Below, piece by piece: positions 11,866 through 23,078 of a stretch of DNA of 64,000 nt (positions within the stretch are counted from its first letter, which is position 1; the number at the start of each line of letters is the position of its first letter). The notes under the pieces were generated by a model that saw only the letters and a list, made by a program, of their open reading frames with translations, had not been told where the DNA came from and ran no database searches. Origin of the DNA: Okapia johnstoni (taxonomy: Eukaryota; Chordata; Mammalia; Artiodactyla; Giraffidae); contig CM044311.1 of assembly GCA_024291935.2 (NCBI GenBank), positions 22,777,001 through 22,841,000 of the forward strand. Reading direction: 5' to 3'. Position numbers and translations under genes: made by a program.

Positions 11866-12418
11866 AGTTTTGTTTAGTTTTAGAGGATAATTCTTTCAAA
11901 AGCAACCAATCTTTCATAGTACTTAATTTACACAAATTTGATCATGACTTTGAGAAATCAATATACAAATCCCTCTCACATTTACAAGGAAATGTTGAAA
12001 ACTGTGAAAAAATCAAACATTTAAGTTTTTAAGGGGAGCATATCTTTCATCTAATGCATTTATTGATTTAAATACATTTATCAATGGCTATGAATTTCCC
12101 ACAATGGAATGTTGAAATATGATACAATTCATGCTCTCCAAATTCATTGATTCAGTAGATAAGATGTTCATAAATATCTAGACTCTATATGACCATGATC
12201 AAGGCCAAAAGAGAGAGGTAATATCTCTCCAGGTTTCAAAGACACAGACAACTTTTCTTTTATTGGGGGGGTACAATAAAGAAAGTTTCATGAGGGAGAC
12301 AGGATTTCATCACAGCAAGATACAATGAGGGCAGTGAACAAAGTCCAAGAGAAAGCAACATTCTGAGTATTTCTGTTCATGGTGATTTGATATGTTAAGA
12401 ATGGTGATAGATGTTTGA
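11866..12418. other. Unique sequence
   Basis: No gene or repeat recognised. A seven-base G run at about 12265-12271 is the only oddity. Confidence 0.5.
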
Positions 12419-12419
12419 T

Positions 12420-12622
12420 TTCTCTTTTTTTTTTAAGACTTTTTAATGCAGACCATTTTTAAAGTCTTCATTGAATTTGTTACAATATTGCTTCTGTTTC
12501 ATATTTTGATTTTTTGGCCACTAGGCACGTAGTATATTGAAACTCCCCAACCAGGGACTGAACTCACACCCTCTGCATTGGAAAGCTAAGTCTTAAACAC
12601 TGGACTGCCTGGGAATTCCCAG
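12420..12622 (-). mobile_element. CHR-type SINE
   Basis: A reverse-oriented copy begins with a T-run and AGACTTTTTAATGC, then CATTGAATTTGTTACAATATTGCTTC, and ends with CCAACCAGGGACTGAACTC and CTGGGAATTCCC. These are CHR tRNA-derived SINE landmarks. Confidence 0.85.
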
Positions 12623-12730
12623 ATGCTTAATTTCTTTTAAGCATTCATTAACTTGATAAGTGCAGATTACGAGCCTTTGAGATCCCAGAAAAGAAAATAA
12701 TTATAAAGCCTTACAATAAGTATATTCCTG

Positions 12731-12767
12731 CACACACACACACACATACACACACACACACACACCA
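12731..12767. repeat. CA microsatellite
   Basis: A (CA)n tract with one T interruption. It makes a VCVCVC stretch in a chance 100-codon minus-strand frame. Confidence 0.9.
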
Positions 12768-13392
12768 ATAGAAGTTGTTTGGGGACATATAACAAAGGGA
12801 CTTGATTTAATCCAGTAAATAGAGAGTTTGGTGATGGCTGGTCCTCAAAGTGAGGACCTCTGCACTGAGATATGAGTGTAGAGTAGAAATGAACTAAGCA
12901 AATAAACAGTTGTGGGGAGACAGAGAAGTGAATTTTCTGCTCAAATCTAGAGTCTGAGCTACTGGACAAAGCTGTATCTACATCAAGTATAATTTATAAT
13001 TATGTGAGTCCATGAATTCCATTAATCATATAACCAGTTTTATCTGAATTTTCTGTTACATTCAGTATTAGGTCCTAATTAACTCAGAAGTGTATCGACC
13101 ACTTGACTCACTTCTTTTTAATTTACAATGTTAGATCTCTCTGGAGACTGTCACAATTAATTAATTTAATGTAAGAGAATTTTTAGAAATAATCAAATGG
13201 ACTAGGTGCATCTAATGATGTAATTTTTCAACTTAATTTACAAATAAAATAATAATTAATTTAAATATTATTCAATCAGAGAAGAAATGAATAAAACCTT
13301 GGACTTAATTCCCTTGAAAACTTCTTGAATATTTGAATCCTAGGTACTTCTTACATGTCAAAACTGAAAATATAAATTACAAAAATATAAAT
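12768..13392. other. Unique AT-rich sequence
   Basis: No gene or repeat recognised. Confidence 0.5.
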
Positions 13393-13401
13393 ATTTCATT
13401 A

Positions 13402-13609
13402 GGGCTTCCCTGGTAGCTCAGACAGTAAAGAATCTGCCTGCAATATAGGAAACCTGGGTTCAAACCATGGGTCAGGAAAATCCCCTGGAGAAGGAAATGG
13501 CAACCGACTCCAATATTCTTGCCTGGAGAATCCCATGAACAGAGGAGCCTGGTGGGTTACAGTCCATGGGTTACAAAAAGTCAGACACTACTGAGCGACT
13601 AAGCACAAC
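13402..13609 (+). mobile_element. Bov-tA SINE with target-site duplication
   Basis: It begins GGGCTTCCCTGGTAGCTCAG, has a B-box-like GGGTTCAAACC, and ends CTGAGCGACTAAGCACAAC. Direct repeats ATTTCATTA at 13393-13401 and 13610-13618 mark the insertion. Confidence 0.96.
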
Positions 13610-13873
13610 ATTTCATTAAGTTCTTACAAAAATATAATTAGTAAAAATAATAATAATGAAGCTTTGTTTATCTCTGTTACCAAAGCATTTCAATACTTCA
13701 TCTCTTTTCCTGTGTACCTGTCATAAAATTACCTAAGACAAATGATGTATGAATAATTGGTGTCCCATTTTGATTTGAAATCCTATTTTACCTTACCAGA
13801 TGGATAATGTGGAAATACTTGGAAACTTTTGCTATAATGTTCTACTTTTAAAATTGAAATACACTATAGAAGA

Positions 13874-14461
13874 TAATCACTGCTGATGGTGATTGCAGCC
13901 ATGAAATTAAAAGACGCTTACTCCTTGGAAGGAAGGTTATGGCCAACCTAGATAGCATATTTAAAAGCAGAGACATTACTTTGCCAACAAAGGTCTGTTT
14001 AGTCAAGGCTATGGTTTTTCCAGGGGTCATGTATGGATGTGAGAGTTGGACGGTGAAGAAAGCTGAGCGCCGCAGAATTGATGCTTTTGAGCTGTGGTGT
14101 TGGAGAAGACTCTTGAGAGTCCCTTGGACTGCAAGGAGATCCAATCAATCCATCCTAAAGGAGATCAATCCTGGGTGTTCATTCGGAAGGACTGATGTGG
14201 AAGCTGAAACTCCAATACTTTGGCCACCTCATGCAAAGAGTTGATTCATTGAAAAGACCCTAATGCTGGGTAGGATTGGGGGCAGGAGGAGAAGGGGACG
14301 ACAGAGGATGAGATGGTTGGATGGCATCACCGACTCGATGGACATGGGTTTGGGTAGACTCCGGGAGTTGGTGATGGACAGAGAGGCCTGGCGTGCTGCA
14401 ATTCATGGGGTCACAAAGAGTCGGACACGACTGAGTGACTGAACTGAACTGAACTGAACTG
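13874..14461 (+). mobile_element. BovB 3' end, 5'-truncated, with target-site duplication
   Basis: It covers the last part of the RT ORF and the 3' UTR and ends in a (TGAAC)n pentanucleotide tail at about 14438-14461. Direct repeats ATAGAAGA at 13866-13873 and 14462-14469 flank it. The plus frame at 13939-14244 reads MVFPGVMYGCESWTVKKAERR, the BovB C-terminus. Few mutations suggest a younger copy than most here. Confidence 0.96.
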
Positions 14462-14536
14462 ATAGAAGAAAATAAACATAGAAATTATAAAAGTAAAATA
14501 TGGAAGTAAAGTACCATTAGCTGCCATTTACTTATT

Positions 14537-14676
14537 TTGTGTGTGCTTGTGTATGTGTTAGTCACTCAGTTGTGTCCGACTCTTTGCGATCCCATGGACT
14601 GTAGCCTGCCAGATTCCTCTGTGCGTGGGATTCTCCAGGCAAGAATACTGGAGTGGGTTGCCATTCCCTTCTCCAA
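14537..14676 (-). mobile_element. BovA/Bov-tA SINE fragment with target-site duplication
   Basis: Only the BovA part is present, in reverse orientation, preceded by a GTGT-rich tail. Direct repeats ATTTACTTATT at 14526-14536 and 14677-14687 show that it inserted already lacking its tRNA-like head. Confidence 0.93.
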
Positions 14677-14687
14677 ATTTACTTATT

Positions 14688-15318
14688 GCTGAATTTCTAT
14701 TTGAGTTGGAAAACAATCTGCTGAGCAATTTATCATTCATTTAAATTCTCAGCACAGTAACAGCAATAATGAACTGCTGGTCAGACATTTCCTGTAAGGT
14801 AGTGACTGCATGGATCAAGGATTCTTAACTCTGCTTAAAAGCTCCTTCTACTTCAGACACTATTAAGATTTGGAAAAACCTTAGGCTAAGAGGTCAGGGG
14901 GAAAAATGCACATATATTTCACACCATAGATAATGTGAAAATGAGAAATGTCATCACTGAATAGAGTTGTTATAAAATTGAAAATCAGCATCTTCACAGA
15001 GTGTTTTAACAGAAAAAAGTTTTCCTTGGGGAGAAAAACACTTCAACACTTTCTAGGAAAAAAAATATCATTCAAATTCAAATTTCTTTCATATACATAT
15101 GCTCATTTAAACAATATGCCATTTTATATTTTTTCTTCTTACATAGAGTCTTCCATGATCCTGACTCCAAATTGGTTTATACTTCCATTAGTTGATGACA
15201 ATGTTTTGTTCTTTCTTCTATCATTATACATTTAGCCCATTTCCTTATTGCTTGTTTTCCTTGTTATACTGCAAATTACATGAGAGCAGGACCCTTATCT
15301 TGTTCCTTCACTAATCAT
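14688..15318. other. Unique sequence
   Basis: No gene recognised. A 95-codon plus-strand frame at 14948-15235 has no family motif. Confidence 0.5.
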
Positions 15319-15330
15319 GGTAACTACTGG

Positions 15331-15608
15331 CTGCTGCTGCTGCTGCTAAGTTGCTTCAGTCGTGTCTGACTCTGTGCGAGCCCAGAGATGGCAGCCTACC
15401 GGGCTCCTCTGTCCCTGGGATTCTCCAGGCAAGAACACTGGAGTGGGTTGCCATTTCCTTCTCCAATATATTTAAGTGAAAAGTGAAAGTGAAGTCGCTC
15501 AGTCGTGTTTGAATCTTCGTGAGCCCATGGACTGAAGCCTACCAGGCTCCTCTGTCCATGGGATTTTCCAGGCAAGAGTACTAGAGTAGGATGCCATTGC
15601 CTTCACCA
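15331..15608 (-). mobile_element. BOV-A2 dimeric SINE with target-site duplication
   Basis: Reverse orientation: (GCT)n array, first BovA unit, GTGAAAAGTGAAAGTGAA linker, second BovA unit, ending TGCCATTGCCTTCACC. Direct repeats GGTAACTACTGG at 15319-15330 and 15609-15620 are perfect over 12 bp. Confidence 0.97.
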
Positions 15609-15620
15609 GGTAACTACTGG

Positions 15621-16386
15621 ACAAGGTGTTAATAAATGCACAGATTACTGCAGGAAAGCCCAATACATATTTTATTCAAATGGTAATTTTTAATTTTTCC
15701 AATATTAATAAATTTGCTTTAGACTAATATTAGTAAAACATCTATGTCTACTTTATAGAACTACTCAGTATTCCTTCACTAAGGTTTGTATATCAATGTA
15801 ATATTCATAATTAGCATGAAAATGTTATGAAGTAATATGAAAGAGTGAATACCTCATTCTATAAAATAGTAAACCTTCACATAAGATTAATCAGAATTTC
15901 TAATTTATTTTTCAATGTGTATGTGAAAATTATGAATCTATATGCTATTATCGTATGTACTTTCCATTACTCTACATAGAAATTATAACTTATTTTAGAA
16001 GGCTGGGTGTGTACATGGAAAATAATATTCAGTATGATCACCAGATTTAAATTCTATTACTGAACACCAAAAAAAAAAAAAAAAGCATTTTTTATTTTTG
16101 GTTGCTATTTCTACATTGTAAAGGGAATATGTATCATGATTCAAGTTAATAATTTCATGAAAAAAGTAGAACACATAACTTCTTGCGGTGTTACACTTGT
16201 CAAAACTTTATTTGCAAGCACAAAGCACATTGAAACAATTGCACTTTAAATTTAAGTCCATTTGATATCAGTATCATGAAAACAAGAAAACCCTAATATA
16301 CTGATTTTTATCCAAAAAATAAAATTACTTTGGTATTGATCATTTCAGGAATTAATCTGATTAAAATATCTATGTAGAAAGAAGTA
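15621..16386. other. Unique AT-rich sequence
   Basis: No gene recognised. A 16-base A run at about 16069-16084 could be an old retroposon tail, but nothing identifiable precedes it. Confidence 0.5.
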
Positions 16387-16520
16387 AAGTGAAAGTTGCT
16401 CAGTTGTGTCTGACTCTTTGCAACCCCACAGACAATACAGTTCATGCAATTCTCCAGGCCAGAATACTGGAGTGGGTAGCCTTTCCCTTCTCCAGGGGAT
16501 CTTCCCAACCCAGGGATCAA
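16387..16520 (-). mobile_element. Bov-tA SINE, truncated
   Basis: Reverse-oriented BovA with GTTGCTCAGTTGTGTCTGAC and TCTCCAGGCCAGAATACTGG, ending in the start of the tRNA-like head at CAACCCAGGGATCAA. Confidence 0.9.
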
Positions 16521-16796
16521 TGGCATGTTAAAGGAGATAGACAAAAGTACTTTTTGACTAATAAAAATTTTGAAACCAGATCCTGGTAACTCAATTTGAA
16601 TACAATTAAGCTGAAAAGAAATATAAACTGGAACTTTTATCAAAAATAGAATGATAGAATATCTTTTGTTATTGAAGTTATCAGTAGGAAGTTTCTATAG
16701 AAAAGAAAGTCAGCTTTCTTCCTGACTGTGAGCAATTTGTCACAGGATTACATAGATCATAAGGGAGAAGGGATTAAAACCAAAACTAAATATAAA

Positions 16797-17092
16797 GACT
16801 TCCCTAGTGGCACAGTGGATAAGAATCCAAGTGTCAACACAGGGAACACCATTTGATCCCTGGTCTCGAAGATCCCACAGGCTGTAAAGCCACTAAGCCT
16901 GAGCGCCATAGCTACTGAAGCCCATCCAGAGCCCATGCTCCCAAATAAGAGAAACCACTGACCACAATGAGGAGTTCACGCATCACCATAATGAGCAGGA
17001 CTGACTCCCAGCAGCTAGAGAAAGCTCACACTCAGCCAACAAAGACCCAATGAAGTCAAATAAATAATAAAATGAATAAATAAATTTAGGCA
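16797..17092 (+). mobile_element. CHR-type SINE, near full length
   Basis: It starts GACTTCCCTAGTGGCACAGTGG (tRNA A-box region), has TTTGATCCCTGGTC at the B box, several decayed GCCACAACTACTGAAGCC-like units, GAAAGCTCACACTCAGC, and a terminal AAATAAATAA tail. All are CHR SINE hallmarks. Confidence 0.9.
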
Positions 17093-17524
17093 GGCCTGTT
17101 AAAAAAAAAACAAGTCTAGAAGGAAGTCATGGAAAAAAACCAACTACTTCTCAGACTTAAATGAGACCAGAAAAAACTAATTCCCAGAAAAGAAAGTTAC
17201 CTAATATTAGCATTAGTTACTAAACAGATCTTTATACCTAATAGGAAAAGTAAGTATATAATAACTTTCAGAAAAATTCCATAAATCCTCAGAGTATGGA
17301 AGTTTTCAGGTACCCAAGAATCAACATATGTGAAATAACTTTATCATCAAAGATACCAAAGGCTTTTGGAGTGCTTTAAGTCCAAGTTGAATACAAAACA
17401 TGAGTTAGTTGACTGTAAGGTTAGTGACAAAAAGGATCTTATGTAAGATTGAAATAATCACCTAGGTATGATTTTAAAAGTTAAAATCTCTTTTAAAATC
17501 TTTGAAAAATAATGCTTACACTTC
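17093..17524. other. Unique sequence
   Basis: No gene or repeat recognised beyond an A-run at 17101-17110 that may belong to the CHR tail. Confidence 0.5.
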
Positions 17525-17529
17525 AGCTG

Positions 17530-18680
17530 AAAAAAATGCAACCTGCAACATGGGAGTAAATATTTGCAAACCACATATCTGATAAAGGGTTAATATACAA
17601 AATATACAAGGAATTTATATAACTCGATAGCAAAAACATACACACACAACTAATAACACAATTGAAAAAAAATGACCAAAAGACTTTAGGCATTTTTCCA
17701 AAGAAGATATATACAAGTGACCAACAAATACATAAAAAAGTGCTCAGCATCATTAATCACCAAGGAAATACAAGTCAAAACCACAATGAAATGTCACCTC
17801 ACATTTATAAAGATGTCTATTTTCACAAAGACAAGAGAGAACAAATGTTGGTGAGGATGTGGAGAAAAGGGAACACTTGTACGGTGTTGGTAAGAATACA
17901 AACTGACACAGCTACTATGGAAAACACTCTGAAGGTTCCTCAAGAGATTAAAAATGAAACTACAACATGAACCAGGAATTCCACTTCTGAGCATATACCC
18001 ACAGGAAATAAAATACTTATTTCAAAGATATATGTGCACTTCCATATTCATTGCTGTATTATTCACAATAACCAAGGTATGGAAACATTCTAAGTGTCCC
18101 TAGATGGATGAATGGAAAAATAAATATTTGAGATACATACATAGTTACAGATAGATATACACTGTGAATATATCTATAGGTACACAATGGAATACTATTC
18201 ATCCTTTAAAGAGAAGGAGAGCCTGACATTTATGACGACATGGATGACCTAGAGTGCACTACAATAAATGAAATAAGCCAGACAGAGAAAGACATATATT
18301 ACTGATCTTATTTTATGTGAAATCCTACACAAACCAGACTCGGAGAAACAGAGTAGAATCGCGGTTACCAGGGGCTGGAGGTAAGACAAATGGGGTAGAG
18401 GTGGTAAAAACCTACAAGCTTTCACATATAAGAAAAATAAGATTTGAGGATCTAATATATAACATGGAGGCAATAGCTGATAGTGTTCTAATTTAATTGA
18501 ATTTTTTTAAGACAGTAAAATTTAAATATCCTCAAAAAAGGTAAATGTATGAGGTGATGAGGCAATTAACTCAATGGAGTTGATTGATATTCCTTTGATA
18601 GTGTATGACAAATAATCACTTTGTATACTTTAAATACGTTACAATTTTGTCAAGTATTCTTCAGCAAATCTGGGGGGAAA
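17530..18680 (+). mobile_element. Old L1 LINE, ORF2 3' part and 3' UTR
   Basis: Plus-strand sequence follows the mammalian L1 ORF2 end: GTGAGGATGTGGAGAAAAGGGAACACTTG, AATACTATTCATCC, ATGAAATAAGCCAGACA, and GGTTACCAGGGGCTGG in the 3' UTR. It is broken by many stops; the best open piece is 102 codons (17662-17970). The divergence suggests an L1M-age element. Confidence 0.9.
17662..17970 (+). pseudogene. L1 ORF2 C-terminal remnant
   Basis: This 102-codon frame lies in the old L1 and contains HKKVLSIINHQGNTSQNHNEMSPHIYKD, a decayed form of the C-terminal part of L1 ORF2. It has no RT or endonuclease active-site motif and no start context, so it is a fossil. Confidence 0.75.
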
Positions 18681-19160
18681 TATGCATGTAACATATGCTT
18701 AAATATATAATAATAATTAGCCCTGTTAATGGATATCATTTTCCCCATAACAAATTCAATTTGTCTAACATTATTGGCTATATTTTCAAAACATCTAAAC
18801 TCCATTTACCAGAAAAACAACCTACCCTTCAGATATCAAACATATGACTGCCACCAAGTGGCAGTTAAGTGGCAAACATTGCTGCTAGAATCAAACGTAA
18901 GAATTACTGACTGATTCTTCTAACAGGAGATAAGAAAGTACTTAGTTCAGACGCTTTATAACTAGAGTGCTAATCTTTATCTTATAATTAATATATTTCT
19001 GTTCTTCATTCATTAATCTCAGCTTGTTTTCCAATGATAACTTAAATATGAGTATGTACATATTTCCTTTAATTGTTTTTCAAATTTATGCCATGTAATT
19101 TGAGTGTAATAAAAATTTTAATTTTCATGAGTGGTTTATATTTAAGTAATGCTAGTATTG
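18681..19160. other. Unique sequence
   Basis: No gene recognised. It holds the 19-bp palindrome at 18847-18865 described separately. Confidence 0.5.
18847..18865. promoter_or_regulatory. Perfect 8-bp inverted repeat overlapping a CTCF-like core
   Basis: ACTGCCAC-CAA-GTGGCAGT is a perfect 8-bp palindrome with a 3-base centre. Positions 18851-18864 (CCACCAAGTGGCAG) resemble the core CTCF motif, with one departure (A where G is usual). Occupancy is untested. Confidence 0.35.
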
Positions 19161-19165
19161 TTTGG

Positions 19166-19328
19166 GCTTCTCTGGCGGCTCTGACTGTAAACAATTTGCC
19201 TACAATGCAGGACACCTGGATTCAACCTCTGGGTTGGAAAGATCCTCTGGAGAAGGGAATGGCAACCCACTACAGTATTCTTGCCTGGAGAATTACATGG
19301 ACAGAGGAGCCTGATGGGCTACAGTATC
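19166..19328 (+). mobile_element. Bov-tA SINE, 3'-shortened
   Basis: It begins GGGCTTCTCTGGCGGCTCTGAC, keeps the GGATTCAACCTC B-box relic and the TTCTTGCCTGGAGAATTACATGG core, and stops at CTACAGTATCAG where a minus-strand BovB starts. Confidence 0.9.
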
Positions 19329-19329
19329 A

Positions 19330-20213
19330 GCTCAGTTCAGTAGATCAGTTGTGTCTCATTCTTTGTGACCCCATGGTTCTCTGTCCATAACCAACTCCTG
19401 AAGCCTACTCAAACTCATGTCCATCGCGTCAGTGATGCCATCCAACCATCTCATCCTCTGTCATCCCCTTCTCCTCCTGCCTTCAATCTTTCCCAGCAGC
19501 AGGAGTTTTTCTGATCAGTCAGCTCTTTGCATCAGGTGGCCAAAGTAATTGAATTGATGTTTCTCCCAGCAATCTTGAAGTGATGGGACCAGATGCCATG
19601 AGCTTGTTTTCTTCATCCAGCCTGGCATCTCACATGATGTACTCTGCATATAAGTGAAATAAGCAGGGTGACAATATACAGCCTTGACATAATATTTTCC
19701 CTATTTGGAACCAGTCTGTTGTTCCATGTCCAGTTCTAACTGTTGCTTCTTGACCTGCATACAGATTTCTCAGAGACAGGTCAGGTGGTCTGGTATTCCC
19801 ATCTCTTGAAGAATTTTAGATAGTTTATTGTGATCCACACAGTCATAGTCTTTGGCATAGTCAATAAAGCAGAAATAGATGTTTTTCTGAAACTCTCTTG
19901 CTTTTACAATGATCCAGCGGATACTGGCAATTTGATCTCTGGTTTCTCTGTCTTTTCTAAAACCAGCTTGAACATCTGGAAATTCATGGTTCATGTATTG
20001 CTGAAGCCTGGCTTGGAGAATTTTGAGCATTACTTTACTAGCGTGTGAGATGAGTGCAACTGTGTGGTAGTTTGAGCATTCTTTGGCATTGCTTTTCTTT
20101 GGGATTGGAATGAAAACTGACCTTTTCCAGTGTTGTGGCCATTGCTGAGTTTTCCAAATTTGCTGGCATATTGAGTGCAGCACTTTCACAGCATCATCTT
20201 TCAGGATGTTGTT
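19330..20213 (-). mobile_element. BovB, internally deleted and scrambled
   Basis: Minus-strand element from the 3' UTR (19330-19548) to the middle of the RT (20213). The YADD region is missing. At 19556-19619 two short segments stand in the wrong order: the piece around TTTCTCCCAGCAATCTTGA comes before AGTGATGGGACCAGATGCC, whereas in the intact copies here (26640-26840, 54150-54330) it comes after it. It then joins the CATCCAGCCTGGCAT segment. Confidence 0.92.
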
Positions 20214-20234
20214 TAGGTAGGCATAAAAATACAT
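19770..20234 (-). pseudogene. BovB reverse transcriptase fragment
   Basis: A 154-codon frame of the RT fingers/palm. It contains KRSVFIPIPKKSNAKECSNY and the motif-A region IDYAKDYDCVDHNKL, where the aspartate needed for metal binding is present. The active-site YADD box is lost with the deletion, and there is no endonuclease, so it cannot function. It is one of the longest uninterrupted BovB frames in the window. Confidence 0.9.
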
Positions 20235-21534
20235 TCAAAATGTTATGAAGATGTTAGATGTTAATTATATCCCTCCCAATAATGTTAGAATCTTAAAGAA
20301 ACAGACAGTAGTTTCTTTTTTTTTTTTTTTGGTTCTATATTGTGTTTCTTTGTTTTTTGACATCTTCACCCACTAATAGATGGAATAGAATCATGCAAAG
20401 ATATAGAAATCATTTTGGTTGAAAACAATATGAATCTCATAATATCAATAAATAATATATTTTCTTGATAGTTCCTCGATCAAAGTGATTCTATATGAGA
20501 TTGACTTCAGTGGATAAATGTTTTTAATTTTTCTGAAACAACTTGTGTTAAGCAAATATTCTCCTAAATTTTGCTCTTTTAATAATAATAATAGTTAAAC
20601 CAATAATTTTATGAACATATGCATAAAACATTGTAAATTAGATAGTTATTAATTAGCAATAGTTCATAATAATATGCATTCATGCTATAGTATAGCATCA
20701 CAGTAAAAATAATACAAGTCTTTGGTGCATATACTTCATTTTATAGTCTGCTATTTTCTCCAAAAGCACATGCTCATACTGTTTTCCCAGGAAATAGATG
20801 CTAATGATACATATATTCTTGTAAGTTTTTTGTCAGAAATTTGCCCATTAAATCATAAAGGAAAGAACTGTCATATAAATTCTAAAGTAGGTCAATTTAT
20901 TAAGCAATACTTTGGATGTTCCATGCACATCTCTTTTTTATGAAAAGTTCTGTTAAATTTACTGCCCCCTCATCTACTAAATCAGCTCTAAAGCTGCAAA
21001 AGTTAGGGAACCAGATACTTTTAGCATTGTATTTTTACATTTTTCTTAGTGCATACCAATATACCACTTTTAGGTTTTTAGCAATGATTAATTTCCAATC
21101 ACTTCTCTTGCCATCATTCTTAACTGCTTGGTGATTTTGTGAGTGTGTCAAAATTCTAACATCCAGAACACACTGGAGTAATGTCTTCAAAAATATTCTA
21201 TAATTGCACAAATTATTACCACACATCTCTCTCATTTCTTTTGCTGTAATGAAATATTTTCTGTCCACCTATAACCATGGACATAAAGTTTGGAAGCATG
21301 CCCTGTCCATGGCTTTGATCTTCATAGGTCATAACAGGAATGTAATTGAACCAAAAGCTAAATACATTATATGCACTATGCACTATATGTTCACCCCTCC
21401 AAGCAAAACTTTCATTGAAGCTGTTATTTTCTTTTTTTCTGGTTCTGACATCACTTGGAAGTGCTTTAGAGTATAATAAATTTCAATTGTGATAAAATTA
21501 TTAAAGATAGATTATAGCATAGCACTGTGAAAAG
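20214..21534. other. Unique AT-rich sequence
   Basis: No gene or repeat recognised. A T-run at about 20316-20331 follows the BovB. Frames of 70-90 codons at 20722-21476 on both strands overlap each other and carry no motif. Confidence 0.55.
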
Positions 21535-21733
21535 TGTTAGCTGCTCAGTCATGTCTGACTCTGCAACCCCATGGATTGTAGCCCACCAGGCTTCTCTGTC
21601 CATGACATTCTCCAGGCAAGAATACTAGAGCGGGTAACCATTTCTTTCTCCAGGGGATCTTCTTGACTCAAGAGATGAAGCCTGGTCTCCTGCATTGTAG
21701 GCAGATTCTTTACTATCTGGCCATCATGGAAGC
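21535..21733 (-). mobile_element. Bov-tA SINE
   Basis: Reverse orientation from GTTAGCTGCTCAGTCATGTC through ATTCTCCAGGCAAGAATAC to the tRNA-like head (CTCCTGCATTGTAGGCAGATTC). Confidence 0.93.
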
Positions 21734-21947
21734 ACCCATAGCACCATAATAGCAACAAATATTTTACAAGGATGAATAAGACAAATTTGGTATATCTTTC
21801 AAGAGTGAAATGAAGGGAGAGTTGGAAAGAAAGGAATAGCTGGGAAAGAAGAAATATCACAGAATAATATTTTTATTTTTAGGATCAAAAGACATTGTAT
21901 TCAGTGGCTCTTAAATATCTTTAGGTCTCAGGCTTGTTTTTCACGAT

Positions 21948-22062
21948 CTACTAGATAGCTCAGCTGGTAAAGAATCCACCTACAAAGCAGGAGACGCCAG
22001 TTCAATTCCTGGGTCAGGAAGGTCCACTGGAGAAGGGATAGGTTACCCACTCCAATATTATT
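21948..22062 (+). mobile_element. Bov-tA 5' half
   Basis: tRNA-like head with AGCTCAGCTGGTAAAGAATCC and the B-box-like AGTTCAATTCCTGGG, then the first part of BovA to CCACTCCAATATTATT. A second, complete Bov-tA follows directly. Confidence 0.88.
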
Positions 22063-22258
22063 GGGCTTCCCTGGTGGGTCAGATGGTAAAGAATCCGCCT
22101 GCAATGTCAGAGACCTGGGTTCATTCCCTGGGTTGGGGAGATCCCCTGGAGAAGGGACCAGCGACCAGTGCCAGCATTGTGGCCTGAAGAATTCCGTGGG
22201 ATATAGTCTATGGTATCCCAAAGAGCTGGACACAACCGAGCAACTTTCACTTTCAGAG
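22063..22258 (+). mobile_element. Bov-tA SINE in tandem with the preceding half
   Basis: It begins GGGCTTCCCTGGTGGGTCAG, has GGGTTCATTCCCTGG at the B box and ends GAGCAACTTTCACTTTCAG. The same-direction arrangement suggests insertion into, or unequal duplication of, the preceding copy. Confidence 0.92.
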
Positions 22259-22276
22259 TCATAAATGAAACAAAAA

Positions 22277-22333
22277 ACAGAGACAGAGACAGAGGGAATG
22301 AGAGACAGAGACAGAAAGGGAGAGAGAGAACCG
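22277..22333. repeat. GACAGA-rich purine tract
   Basis: A degenerate array of GAGACA/GACAGA units ending in GAGAGAGAGA, just downstream of the Bov-tA pair. Confidence 0.85.
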
Positions 22334-22513
22334 TTTCAAAAATCTTTTGAAAGGAAAAGGTATATAGATGAAATAACCATTAAGGATATTCTAATTTATT
22401 AATTTTCAGCATTATTATTATAGCTATTAATATTTTGCCAAATAATGGCATTTGATGACAACAAATAGAGCCCAATTAATTAACTCATACCTAACACTTC
22501 ATAGTACTTAGAC

Positions 22514-22784
22514 CGGAGAAGGCAATGGCACCCCACTCCAGTACTCTTGCCTGGGAAACCCCATGGACGGAGGAGCCTGGTAGGTCATGAGATCGCGAAG
22601 AGTCGGACACGACTGAGCGACTTCACTTTCACTTTTCACTTTCATGCACTGGAGGAGGAAATGGCAACCCACTCCAGTATTCTTGCCGGGAGAATTCCAG
22701 GGACGGAGAAGCCTGGTGGGCTGCCGTCTATGGGGTCGCACACAGTCGGACACGACTGAGCGACTTAGCAGCAGCAGCAGCAGC
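22514..22784 (+). mobile_element. BOV-A2 dimeric SINE, full length, with target-site duplication
   Basis: Starts CGGAGAAGGCAATGGCACCC, has two BovA units joined by CACTTTCACTTTTCACTTTC, and ends in (AGC)n. Direct repeats ACTTAGAC at 22506-22513 and 22785-22792. Very close to the consensus as I remember it, so probably young and possibly polymorphic. Confidence 0.97.
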
Positions 22785-22819
22785 ACTTAGACAAATTAAC
22801 TAAAATTTTTGCCTTAGTT

Positions 22820-22937
22820 TGTGTGTTAAATCACCTCAGTCATGTCTGGCTCTTTGCAACCCTATGGACTGTAGCCCTCCAAGCTCCTCTGTCCATGGGA
22901 TTCTCCAGGCAAGAAAACTGGAGTAGGTTCCCATTAC
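22820..22937 (-). mobile_element. BovA/Bov-tA SINE fragment
   Basis: Reverse-oriented BovA (CACCTCAGTCATGTCTGGC ... GGCAAGAAAACTGGAGTAGG) without a tRNA-like head, sitting at the edge of a MIR. Confidence 0.88.
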
Positions 22938-22939
22938 AG

Positions 22940-23078
22940 ATCATTCATTAGTAAACCGGGGCAATAATAACTACATAATACTTACATGTATGTATGTTTA
23001 AATAAATCACTATATCTAAAGCTCATAGAACAGTTTCCTAGCACATAATACATACTCAACAATATTAGATACATCAGT
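22940..23078 (+). mobile_element. MIR SINE 3' part
   Basis: AGTAAACCGGGGCAATAATAAC followed by AAAGCTCATAGAACAGTTTCC and a decayed GGCACATAGTA block tracks the MIR 3' half. The adjacent BovA may have inserted into it. Confidence 0.65.

Noticed and set aside
22277..22333. GACAGA purine array considered as a CRISPR-like or regulatory array
   Set aside because: No spacers or regular repeat length; simple low-complexity sequence.
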